DNA from: Thermohalobaculum sp963721105
Lineage (GTDB): Bacteria > Pseudomonadota > Alphaproteobacteria > Rhodobacterales > Rhodobacteraceae
Direction of reading: 5' to 3'
Assembly (NCBI GenBank): GCA_963721105.1
Contig: CAVRHY010000017.1
Location: forward strand, 1 to 64,000
DNA length: 64,000 nt
Part shown: piece after piece, positions 37,104-45,519 of the stretch
Numbering within the stretch: position 1 is the first letter of the stretch
How the letters are laid out: every line of letters begins with the position of its first letter
Made by a program: the position numbers and the translations under genes
Notes under the pieces: model-generated
Database searches by the model: none
Told to the model about the DNA's origin: nothing
Seen by the model: the letters and a program-made list of their open reading frames with translations, nothing else

Positions 37104-38742
37104 CTAAGCGGCATCTTCGCGGATCATCGCCGCGGCCTTTTCGCCGATCATGATCGTCGTGGCGTTGGTGTTACCCGTCGTCACGGTGGGCATCACGGAC
37201 GCGTCGACCACCCGCAAACCGCCGATCCCCCGGACGCGCAGCCGCGGATCGACCACCGCCATCGGGTCGTCGCCCATCCGGCAGGTCCCGACGATGTGAT
37301 AGAGCGTCGTCCCGGTCTCGCGCGCGAAGGTCTCGATCTCGTCGTCCGTGCGAACCTCCGGTCCCGGTGTGGTCTCGCCAACCCGGTAGCGCTCGAAGGC
37401 CGGTGCGGCGAAGATCTCGCGCACGGTCTTGATGCCGTGCAGCAGCGCCGCGAGGTCGGTGCTGCTCGACAGGTAGTTCGGACGCAGGGACGGGTACTCG
37501 AAGGGGTCGGCCGAGCGGGCCATCACCTCGCCGCGGCTCTCGGGGTTGGCGATCGAGACCGCGCAGGTCATGCCGGGCTCGCGCTCCAGCGTGCCGAACC
37601 GGTTCGCGCTGTAGCTCGCCGGCGAGAACAGGAACTGCAGGTCCGGGCTCGCCAGTTCGGGCCGCGAGCGGGCGTATGCCTGGGCGCTCGACACGCCGAA
37701 CGTCAGCGCGCCGGTGCCGAGCGCCGCCCATTTTGCCGCCTCGCGCATCAGCCGCCAGCCGCGGGACAGCTCGTTGATGGTCTCGACGCCCCGGACGCGC
37801 ATGGCGATCCGGGCGACGTAGTGGTCCGACAGGTTGCGTCCGACACCCGGCAGGTCGTGCACGACCTCGACCCCGATCGCGGCCAGGTGATCCGCCGGGC
37901 CGATGCCCGAGACCTGCAGCAGGTGCGGCGAGTTGATCGTGCCGCCCGCCAGGATCACCTCGCGTGCTGCGCGGAATGTCAGGTCCCGGCCGCCCTGCCG
38001 GACCGCTGCGCCGATGCAGCGCCGCCCGTCGAAGAGCAGCCGCGTCGCCATCGCCCCGGTCTCGACGCGCAGGTTGGGCCGCCCACTGGCGCGCCGCAGG
38101 AACGCCCGTGCCGTCGAGGCACGGAATCGCCCCGCTCGCGACATCTGCGAATAGCCGACGCCCTCGGCGGGCGTGGCGCCGCTGAGGTCGAGGTTCAACT
38201 CGAACCCGACCTGCTGCGCCGCCTCGACGAAGCAGTGCGTCAGCGGATTGACGGTGTTGTAGTCGGAGATGACGACCGGGCCGGTCTTGCCGCGCATCGC
38301 CGGGTCACCGGGCGCGTAGCTTTCGATCGCCCTGAAGTGCGGCAGCACGTCCGTCGTAAGACCAGCCGCGCGCGCCCATTTGCGCCCAGCGGTCGAAATC
38401 GGCCCTGTTGCCGCGCACCCACAACATGCCGTTGATGGAGCTGGTGCCGCCCAGCGTCTTGCCGCGCGGCCATTCGATGGCGCGATCGCCCGTGCCGGGC
38501 TCCGGGTCCGTTCGATAGTTCCAGTTCACCCGGGGGTGGCGCAGCAGCTTCAGGACGCCGGCCGGGATGTGGATCCAGGGCACGTGGTCAGGCGGCCCGG
38601 CCTCGAGCAGCACCACCCGCGCGCCGTCGACGCTCAGCCGGTCGGCGAGAACGCATCCGGCCGAGCCAGCACCAATGATCAGGTAATCGACAGGGCCGTC
38701 TCCCGGGTCATCGGCACCTCCGTGCTCCATCTCCGGCCGCAT
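37104..38742 (-). CDS. GMC-family FAD oxidoreductase, choline-dehydrogenase-like (one frameshift)
   Basis: A protein of about 540 residues that oxidises an alcohol to an aldehyde with FAD. The N-terminus has the ADP-binding fold DYLIIGAGSAGCVLADRLS and the first GMC signature GKTLGGTSSINGMLWVRGN. The frame shifts near 38355-38365 and the rest follows: the second signature GGTINSPHLLQVSGIGP and the C-terminal active-site region YHIVGTCRMGDDPMAVVDP, ending IMIGEKAAAMI. Together with the ligase it could convert an alcohol to an acyl-CoA via an aldehyde, though no aldehyde dehydrogenase is adjacent. Confidence 0.88.
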
Positions 38743-39120
38743 AGTACGAACCGGCGGAGTCTCGAAGGTCCGTCGCCTCTACCCGGCGGAGGTCGCTGAA
38801 GACCGCGATCATGTTCTCCCTCAAGCTCCCCGCTCCCCGCTCCCCGCCGCACCGGCCACCAGCGACTCGGACGCCCTGTATGCGCCCAAACTCTGCCCGG
38901 TCGGACCGGAGCGATCAATCGCCCCGACCCGAGTGACACCGTGCGGAGCCGGCCAGGCCGTCGGCAACGACATTTCGCCTACGCAGGGGGGAATTCATGG
39001 GTGTCCAGTCGAACCAGAGCCGGTTGACGCTGGCTTCAGCCCCGCATCCGCGATCAGCGGCGACGGCTTGATGCCGGCACCGACGACATTGCCTGCCCGG
39101 CTCTCGATTGCGTTCGCGGC
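38743..39120. other. Gap before the phage-related region, no gene seen
   Basis: About 380 bp with only short frames and no recognisable motif, hairpin or promoter. It marks the change from the metabolic island to phage/CIS-related sequence. Confidence 0.5.
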
Positions 39121-39378
39121 TTAGCCTTGGTTCCGCGCGAGCCAGCGGGCCTGCGCGGCGATGTGGGCCCCGGCCGTGGCGACCAGCGTTTCGAGATGGG
39201 CGCGGGAGGGCGTGACGTGCCGGAACCGCCGGCCGGACTGGCCGTCATCGAAGCCGCCGACGAGCGCGCCGACGCGCTGGCGCCAGCGGGAGAATGTGAC
39301 GAGCATAAGGGCGCCTTTAGGTTTGCTGGCGACAGAAGAAGGCTCCTGAACGAATCCCTCCTGGTGCACGGTGTTCAT
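39121..39378 (-). pseudogene. Fragment of a lambda-type phage portal protein
   Basis: An 85-codon frame from ATG 39378. RWRQRVGALVGGFDDGQSGR, then RHVTPSRAHLETLVATAGAH and AAQARWLARNQG, resembles the N-terminus of lambda-family portal proteins (…PSRA…, RARxLxRNNGY). It stops immediately after the RNxG position where the protein should continue for several hundred residues. With the terminase-like ORF at 13420-13698 it hints at a decayed siphophage. Identification is by pattern memory only. Confidence 0.4.
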
Positions 39379-39473
39379 TCGCAAGAGCGGTCGACGTGGA
39401 CAGGGCTGCCGCCAACGACGACACTGAGGCTTGCCGCGAGCCAGTGGGGCTCGCCAGTCTCGGAGCCGTGCCG

Positions 39474-40647
39474 ATGGCCACCTACAAGACCCCCGGCGTC
39501 TACATCGAGGAGGTGACGAGCGGAGCCCGACCGATCTCGGCGGTCGGCACTTCGACCGCGGCCTTTTTCGGCCATGCGCCGGACGCCGGTGCCGCAACTC
39601 GGGTCCCGACCTTCGTCACGAGCTTCGCAGAATTCCAGCGGGTCTTCGTCAAGTGGCGAGCCAGCGGCAAAGGCCGGCGGATCGATGCTTGCGACTGCCG
39701 TGGCGGGCTTCTTCGCCAACGGCGGGTCGTCCTGCTACGTGGTCAATCTTGGCATGTCCGGCGATGCTCTCAACCCGGCGGACATGCTGCTGATCGATGC
39801 GATCGATCGGATCAGCCTGGTCGCGGCACCGGGCTACACCGATCCCGCCAGCTACGAGGCGCTGATCGGGGATTGCGAGCGCCGCGGCGACCGCTTCGCA
39901 ATCCTCGACACGCCGGCGAAGATCGATCCGCTCGAGCGCTTCGACCGCGAAGCCCGGATCGGCGACGACGGCAGGACGGGCGGCCTGCGTCCGCGGAGGT
40001 CGGAACGGGGCCTGGGCGCCGTCTACACGCCCTGGATCGTGACCCACGATGCTCTGAGCGGCGCGCGCACGACGCAGCCGCCATCTGGGCATGTCGCCGG
40101 ACTCTACGCTCGAAGCGATGCCATGCGCGGCGTGCACAAGGCGCCGGCCAACATGCCGGTGCGCGGGGCGCTCGACCTAACCCGGCAGATCTCGGACACC
40201 GAGCAGGAAGTCCTCAACCCGCTCGGCGTCAACTGCATCCGCTCCTTCCCTGGCGAGGGCATCATGGTCTGGGGCGCGCGGACGCTCGCCGACAGCGCAA
40301 GCGAGTACCGGTACGTGCCTGTCCGTCGACTGGTGACGATGATCTCGCAGTCGATCGAGCGCGGCACGCGCTGGGTCGTCTTCGAGCCGAATGACGCTCC
40401 GCTCTGGAAGTCGCTCCGGCGCGACATCGGTGCATTCCTGCATTTTCTTTGGCGTGAGGGCGCGCTCGCCGGCGCGACCCCGGAGGAGGCGTTCTTCGCC
40501 GAGTGCGATGCGGAGACGACCACGCAGGCCGACATCGACGGCGGTCGGGTCGTCGCGGTCTTCGGCGTGGCTCCGCTGCGCCCCGCGGAGTTCGTGATCC
40601 TGCGCCTCGTGCAGTCCAGCGCAGAGAGTACCGTCGAAGAGGGATGA
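39474..40647 (+). CDS. Contractile tail sheath protein, Afp/Pvc type (one frameshift)
   Basis: ATG 39474 begins MATYKTPGVYIEEVTSGARP, the standard N-terminus of extracellular-CIS sheath subunits, followed by STAAFFGHA. The frame shifts near 39655 and continues GSMLATAVAGFFANGGSSCY. The C-terminal sheath domain is clear: KAPANMPVRGALDLTRQISD, NPLGVNCIRSFPGEGIMVWG, EYRYVPVRRLVTMISQSIER and TRWVVFEPNDAPLWKSLRRD. About 390 residues. It is not followed by a tube gene but by a broken minus-strand fragment, and it differs from the sheath at 49171-50601, so it looks like an orphan or alternative sheath. Confidence 0.88.
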
Positions 40648-40654
40648 GGGTGCG

Positions 40655-41020
40655 CGTGTCGCGCAGACGACATCGGGGCCCCTTGCTCGCCCGTCCGAAA
40701 GAAGCGCCGCCGCCATCGCGTGTCCGGCGCCGCGTCGATGAGCGGCTGGCCGGCCTCGTCGCGGGCGAGGCGTCCGCGGACGGCCGGCAGATACCGGATC
40801 GGCGGAAAAGGGTAGGGCGCGCGCGCCTGCGCCTCGGCCCGGACGACGGGATCCAGCGGCTCTGGCGAGGATGACGGTGCGATGCGTCTTTGTCTTGCGG
40901 AGTAGGGTCTCCAGCGGGTCGGCCGAGGCACGCCGGAGCGTCTGGTCACCGGGCTGGCGGCGTCCGCCCAGCTGCAGCGGCGCCGAGACGTACGAGACGG
41001 TGAGCCGAGCGACGGGCCGG
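40655..41020 (-). pseudogene. Antisense coding fragment of unknown family, frameshifted
   Basis: On the minus strand strong G/C third-position bias runs through ARLTVSYVSAPLQLGGRRQP and LETLLRKTKTHRTVIL. After a shift near 40870 it continues EPLDPVVRAEAQARAPYPFP, IRYLPAVRGRLARDEAGQPL and APDTRWRRRFFRTGEQGAP. The bias and amino-acid texture look like real protein, while the plus strand here does not. I do not recognise the family. No credible start was found. Confidence 0.35.
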
Positions 41021-41108
41021 AATGTGGTTTTTATCCGCGCCCAATCTATGGTAGAGTTCTTCCCTCCCACTCGCGCATTTGGCGAGTTGCGGGCCGGAAG
41101 GAGGGTTC

Positions 41109-41339
41109 ATGCATCGTGCTGTCCAAACGCTGGGCGTGGATGCATTCCTGCGCCAGGAAGCGCCTCTCCTTGCGGCGGCCTTCGCGATTGCCGAGGTCTT
41201 CTACAAGTTCGGCTCCTTCGCGATCGAGTGTCTGGCGTTTCTGGTCACCTGGTATGCGTTGAGCTTCTTGGCGTCGAGGATCGCGCCCGTTGGTGCTGGC
41301 GCGGATCGGCAGGAGAGAGGCGACAGCCCCGGCGTCTGA
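41109..41339 (+). CDS. Small membrane protein, unknown
   Basis: A 76-residue ORF from ATG 41109 with ribosome site GGAAGGAGGG. MHRAVQTLGVDAFLRQEAPL is followed by a hydrophobic stretch, LLAAAFAIAEVFYKFG and ECLAFLVTWYALSFLA, giving one or two membrane segments and a charged C-terminus. No homologue comes to mind. It precedes the CIS operon in the same orientation, separated by about 250 bp. It could be a regulator, an anchor or an immunity-like partner for the CIS-encoded phospholipase; this is speculation. Confidence 0.55.
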   Translation: MHRAVQTLGVDAFLRQEAPLLAAAFAIAEVFYKFGSFAIECLAFLVTWYALSFLASRIAPVGAGADRQERGDSPGV

Positions 41340-41468
41340 CTGGACGTCGGCGATGCAGTGCCAGGATTGAGGATTCCATGCTCGTGGCGAACGCGTGGCG
41401 TTCCTCGCGCGAGCGATGCCAAGGTGCTTCGGCAAGTATAAAATGAAATAGTGCTCCGGCTGGCTGGC

Positions 41469-41521
41469 TTGACGGCTGATGAGAGTTATTTCTGTATTCG
41501 TTCCAGTGTGAAAAGTTTCAC
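41469..41521 (+). promoter_or_regulatory. Candidate promoter and palindrome ahead of the CIS operon
   Basis: A noticeably AT-richer stretch. TTGACG at 41469-41474 and TGTATT at 41493-41498 could be -35 and -10 boxes (18-bp spacing). Directly after is GTGAAAAGTTTCAC at 41508-41521, an inverted repeat GTGAAA/TTTCAC with 2-bp centre, positioned like an operator at the transcription start. The first operon ORF begins at 41593. No regulator gene is adjacent. Confidence 0.4.
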
Positions 41522-41592
41522 TAATTACTTAATTTCCTCGGCCGTCTGGGGCACAATACAGGTCGAATCGTTACCTCGGCCGGAGAATACGA

Positions 41593-42192
41593 ATGCTCCC
41601 TATCATCGGTGGATGGCAGCCGCCGCGGATCGAGGCGCTGAACGCCGTCGAGAGCCGTCGGATCGCCCGCCTGCCGGTGGCCGGGCTGTCCGGGGAACTC
41701 CAGCAGGACCTGGGCCGCGGCGCCATGGGTGTGCAGATCGCCGGATCGCTGACCGGTGACGAGCCGCGCGACGAGTTCCTCAAGAGCCTGCGCGAGCACT
41801 TCTATGCCGGAGAGCCGGTCGATTTCGTCGCCGACATCCTGGAGGAGGCCGAACTCGAGCAGGTGCTGATCGAGCGATTCGACGTCGCCGAGCGTAACGA
41901 CGCCCCCGGGGTCTTTGCCTACTCGATCGTGCTCCGCGAATACACCGAGCCGCCCGAGCCGCCGGACCTCGGGCTGGATCTCGGCGCTGACTTGGATCTC
42001 GGCCTCGACATCGACCTGGGGCTCGACCTCCTGGATCTGCCGGGGCTGCTGGGGGACCTCCCGGATATCGGGCCGCTGCTGGAGCCGGTCGCGGAAGGTG
42101 CGCGGTCGCTTCGCGACGCGCTCGGCGGGATCGGCGGGCTGCTCGGCCCGCTCGAGGGGCTGCTCGACAACCCGCAGGGGGGTGGGCCGTGA
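41593..42192 (+). CDS. CIS operon protein with gpN/hub-adaptor-like N-terminus and DLGL repeats
   Basis: A 199-residue protein from ATG 41593. Residues 1-125 (LSGELQQDLGRGAMGVQIAG, EFLKSLREHFYAGEPVDFVA, then EQVLIERFDVAERNDAPGVF) resemble the N-terminal domain of Mu gpN/DNA-circulation and LysM-adaptor tail proteins; this is tentative. The C-terminal part is an acidic Leu/Gly repeat (LGLDLGADLDLGLDIDLGL). It is the first gene of the tail operon and overlaps the 1108-aa gene by GTGA. It probably contacts the hub or tape-measure end of the machine. Confidence 0.6.
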   Translation: MLPIIGGWQPPRIEALNAVESRRIARLPVAGLSGELQQDLGRGAMGVQIAGSLTGDEPRDEFLKSLREHFYAGEPVDFVADILEEAELEQVLIERFDVAERNDAPGVFAYSIVLREYTEPPEPPDLGLDLGADLDLGLDIDLGLDLLDLPGLLGDLPDIGPLLEPVAEGARSLRDALGGIGGLLGPLEGLLDNPQGGGP

Positions 42193-45100
42193 CGCTCCAG
42201 GCCGACCTCAGCGGCCGCATGGACGGCTCGGGCCTCGTGGCGGGGCTGACCTCGGAGCTCGGCGGCGCGACCGGCGACCTGCAATCCGTGTCGCTGGCGG
42301 TCTCGCCGGACGATGTCGCGGGCGCCAGCGGCGCGGCCGGCTCGATCAACCTCTCGGGCATCGGCGACGCCGTCCAGAGCGTGACTGCCGAGCTCGGGCG
42401 CGTCGCCGGCGACCTGCCGGTTCCAGGCGACCTGATCGGGCCGATCCGCGCCGGCATCGGCGCGATCGACGCAGCCGTGTCCGGGAATCTCGAGTCCGAC
42501 CTGCGGAGCGCGCTCGATCGGGTCACTGCCGAGTTCGACGAGATGGAGAAGACCGGCGCCCTCGGGGCGCTTCGCGGCCTTGCCGAGAGCATGCGGTCAG
42601 CCCCGGAGCTGTCCGCCATCCGCGCCGCCATCGATGGGCTGCTGGGCGCCGCCGGGGCGCGCGGCCTGCCGGAAACATCGATCCCCGACATTGTCCTGCC
42701 GATCCTCTCGGCGCTCGACGCCATCGGCCGGATGATGGCGCTCGAGACGGCGCTGGCCGAGGCACGCCGCCTCGGGGCGCTGGTTCCCGCGCAGCTGCCC
42801 GAGGGGCGGATTCCTGCGCTTCTCGCCGGTTTCGAAGCCGCCGTGGCGGCTGCGGAGGTGCAGCTCGACGGCATCGACACCGCCAGCGGAGCCGCCGTCG
42901 ATGCGGCGATAGAGGCGCTGGTCGCGGTCCGACGGGCCGAGGGTGCGCTGATCGAGGCGCTGCGCTCGGGCATGGCGTTCGGAGAGGCGACGCTGGCCTT
43001 GGTCGACCCGACCGGGCTGGTCACCCGCACCGAGGCGACGCTGGAGCAGCTGCGCGGCATCGCCGTCGGCGAGATCGAGGCGGCGCTGGGTCGGATCGCC
43101 GGGAAGCTCGCGCCCCTGTTGACAGTCGACCTGGGCGGCGCGCCCGAGTTCGCCCTGGGCGGACTCCTCGACCAGATCGAGGCCAGGGCCCAGGACCTGG
43201 CCGACATGGTGGCCGGCCTCGACCTCGGGCCCGTCACTGCCCCCATCACCGAGGGCCTGGGGAGCGTGACATCGGTGGTGGAGGACGCCCAGGCGGCGCT
43301 CGACGGCGTGGTGGCGGCCGTCGAGGAAGCGCTGGGCCGCGTTCGCGATGCCATCGGAGCACTGCCGCTCGACGAGGTGGCCAGCGCGATCCGCGCGGTG
43401 GTCGGCACCATCGCGGACGTGCTGTCTGCGCTAGGCGATGTCCTCGGCGCGGCGCAGGAGGCGATCGGCGCCGCGGCCGAGGCGGCGCAGCTCGCCCTGA
43501 CACGCGCCGAGGCGGCGTTGGACCAGTTCCGAAACCAGCTCGAGGCCGCGTTCCGGGAGGCGAAGGCGTTCATCGACGGGCTGGGCATCGACCAGGTCGC
43601 CGGGCAGATGGCAGACGGCATCCAGACGGTCTCGGACCTGATCGGCCGGGCCGACATGGCGCCCTATTTCTCGACCGCGCAGGACGCGATCGACACCACG
43701 ACCGGCGTGATCGAGAAAGTCCCCTTCTCGCTCCTGCCCGACTCGATGGAGCAGGAGGTCGTGGACCTGATCCGGCCCGTCAAGACCGCTGACCTGGGCG
43801 CTTTCCGGCAGGAAATCCTCGACGTCCTCGAGATCGGCGAGGACGGCACCTTCACGCTCCGCCCGGATCTCGAGGCCGCCGTCGCCGACGTGCAGCAGAA
43901 GCTTGACGAGCTGATCGCGGCGCTGGCCGAGGTGCATCCGCAGCAGCTGGCCGACCTGATCAACGAGGCGATCGGGACGATCCGGGGCGAGATCGAGGCG
44001 ATCGCCCCGCAGGTCGAGCTGGGTCCGGTGACCGAGGCGCTGGATGCGGCCAAGGCGGCGGTCGCGGGCCTGGACCTCGACACCCTGCTGCAGCCGCTGG
44101 CCGACGGCTTCGACGACGTCCTCGCCAAGATCGACGAGTTCCGGCCCGGGGCGCTGATCGAGCCGCTCGACGCCGAGATCGACGCGCTGCGCGAGAAGCT
44201 GCTGGACCTCAGCCGGCTGGAGCAGTGGCGCGACACGCTCGACGAGGTGCGCACCGAGGCGCTGTCGCTGCTCGACCTGATCGACCCGGTGCAGCTGGAG
44301 GCGCCGCTTCGCGACGCGTTCGCCGAGATGCGCCGGCGGCTTGCCGAGGGCGAGGCGCCCGATCTGCTCGCGCCGCTCGGCGCGATCGTCGGCACGCTGA
44401 TGGCGGGCGGCGGGGCATCCGTCGCACCGGAGGCGTTCGACCGGGTCGTGACGTGGATCCGCGGAGGGACGGGCGGCGGCCCGCAGCTGACGACGCTGAG
44501 CGGCGAGCTGCGCGCGGCAGTTACCGAGACGCGCCGCGTCGTCTCGGCCATCGACCCGAGCGCCATCCAGGCGACGGTCGGCGCGGATGCCGGACGGCTG
44601 TCGGCGCTGGTAGCCGGCCTGCCGGCCGGCGCGGCGCGCGACCGGCTGGCGACGGCGGTGGATGCGGTCGACCTGACAGCGGACGTGCGGCTGATCGCGA
44701 CGAACCACGCGCGCTATGTCGAGCTCCTCGCGCGCTCGGAAACCGCGGCGGCCAATCTCGCCACCAAGGGGTTCGCCGAGGTCGATGCGGTCGCGGGCTC
44801 GCTCCGCGCAGGGTTCGCGCCGCTTCTGCCTCTGGTCGAGGCGCCCCGCGAGGCGCTGCGCCGCATGGGCTTCACGCGCCTCGACGACGGCCTGCCGGGG
44901 CTGCTGGACGAGCTATTCGACATCGCGACACCCGAGCGGCTGGCGGGCATCCTGACCCCCGTCTTCGCAGCGCTGCACGGGCGCGTCGAGACGCTGTTGG
45001 ACGCAGTGATCCAACCGCTCCGCGACCTGATCGACGGGCTGATCGGCATCGTGAACACCTTCGATCTCGACCGGCTGACGGAGGCGCTGGACGGCGTGCA

Positions 45101-45515
45101 CGCTGCGATCCGGGACGAGATCGCTGCCTTCCACCCGGACAACCTTCTAGGCGAGGCCAAGACCGCCTTCAACGAGGCGAAGGCTGCGATCGCGGCCTTC
45201 GATCCGCTGGGGCCGGTGAACGACACGCTGAAGGCGCTGAAGGCAACCATCCTGCGCGTGCTGGAAAAGCTGGACGGCGACGCCCTGCTGGAGACGCCGA
45301 TCGAGATCTTCGAGACCATCCTGGATTCCCTTGAGGCGCTGGACCTCAACGTCCTCCTGGACCCGCTGCTCGACCGGCTGGACGCCATCGCGGCGCAGGT
45401 GTCGGACGGGCTGGAGGGGACGGTCGAGTCGTTCGAGCGGCTGCAGGAAGCGCTGCCGTCGCATGTCGGCTCGACCTCGGTCGGCGGCAGTGTCAGCGTG
45501 AGCGTGGGGGGCTGA
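42189..45515 (+). CDS. Giant helical repeat protein (1108 aa), tape-measure-like or structural
   Basis: GTG 42189 overlaps the upstream stop. The protein is intact, very rich in Ala, Leu, Asp and Glu, and almost wholly amphipathic helix with apolipoprotein-like periodicity and recurring units such as LIDPVQLEAPLRDAFAEM, ALIEPLDAEIDALREKLLDL and LLDPLLDRLDAIAAQVSDG. The C-terminus turns into short valines and glycines (SVGGSVSVSVGG). I recognise no catalytic motif. Length and helical content suit a tape-measure protein, but its position before the sheath gene is unusual, and it could instead be a scaffold, pore or delivered cargo. Confidence 0.6.
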   Translation: MTLQADLSGRMDGSGLVAGLTSELGGATGDLQSVSLAVSPDDVAGASGAAGSINLSGIGDAVQSVTAELGRVAGDLPVPGDLIGPIRAGIGAIDAAVSGNLESDLRSALDRVTAEFDEMEKTGALGALRGLAESMRSAPELSAIRAAIDGLLGAAGARGLPETSIPDIVLPILSALDAIGRMMALETALAEARRLGALVPAQLPEGRIPALLAGFEAAVAAAEVQLDGIDTASGAAVDAAIEALVAVRRAEGALIEALRSGMAFGEATLALVDPTGLVTRTEATLEQLRGIAVGEIEAALGRIAGKLAPLLTVDLGGAPEFALGGLLDQIEARAQDLADMVAGLDLGPVTAPITEGLGSVTSVVEDAQAALDGVVAAVEEALGRVRDAIGALPLDEVASAIRAVVGTIADVLSALGDVLGAAQEAIGAAAEAAQLALTRAEAALDQFRNQLEAAFREAKAFIDGLGIDQVAGQMADGIQTVSDLIGRADMAPYFSTAQDAIDTTTGVIEKVPFSLLPDSMEQEVVDLIRPVKTADLGAFRQEILDVLEIGEDGTFTLRPDLEAAVADVQQKLDELIAALAEVHPQQLADLINEAIGTIRGEIEAIAPQVELGPVTEALDAAKAAVAGLDLDTLLQPLADGFDDVLAKIDEFRPGALIEPLDAEIDALREKLLDLSRLEQWRDTLDEVRTEALSLLDLIDPVQLEAPLRDAFAEMRRRLAEGEAPDLLAPLGAIVGTLMAGGGASVAPEAFDRVVTWIRGGTGGGPQLTTLSGELRAAVTETRRVVSAIDPSAIQATVGADAGRLSALVAGLPAGAARDRLATAVDAVDLTADVRLIATNHARYVELLARSETAAANLATKGFAEVDAVAGSLRAGFAPLLPLVEAPREALRRMGFTRLDDGLPGLLDELFDIATPERLAGILTPVFAALHGRVETLLDAVIQPLRDLIDGLIGIVNTFDLDRLTEALDGVHAAIRDEIAAFHPDNLLGEAKTAFNEAKAAIAAFDPLGPVNDTLKALKATILRVLEKLDGDALLETPIEIFETILDSLEALDLNVLLDPLLDRLDAIAAQVSDGLEGTVESFERLQEALPSHVGSTSVGGSVSVSVGG

Positions 45516-45519
45516 GGCG

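Noticed and set aside
41780..43657. Ser/Ala/Pro-rich minus-strand frame opposite the helical repeat protein
   Set aside because: It is an artefact of the Ala/Asp/Leu-rich plus-strand gene; the composition mirrors the repeats and there is no start site or domain.
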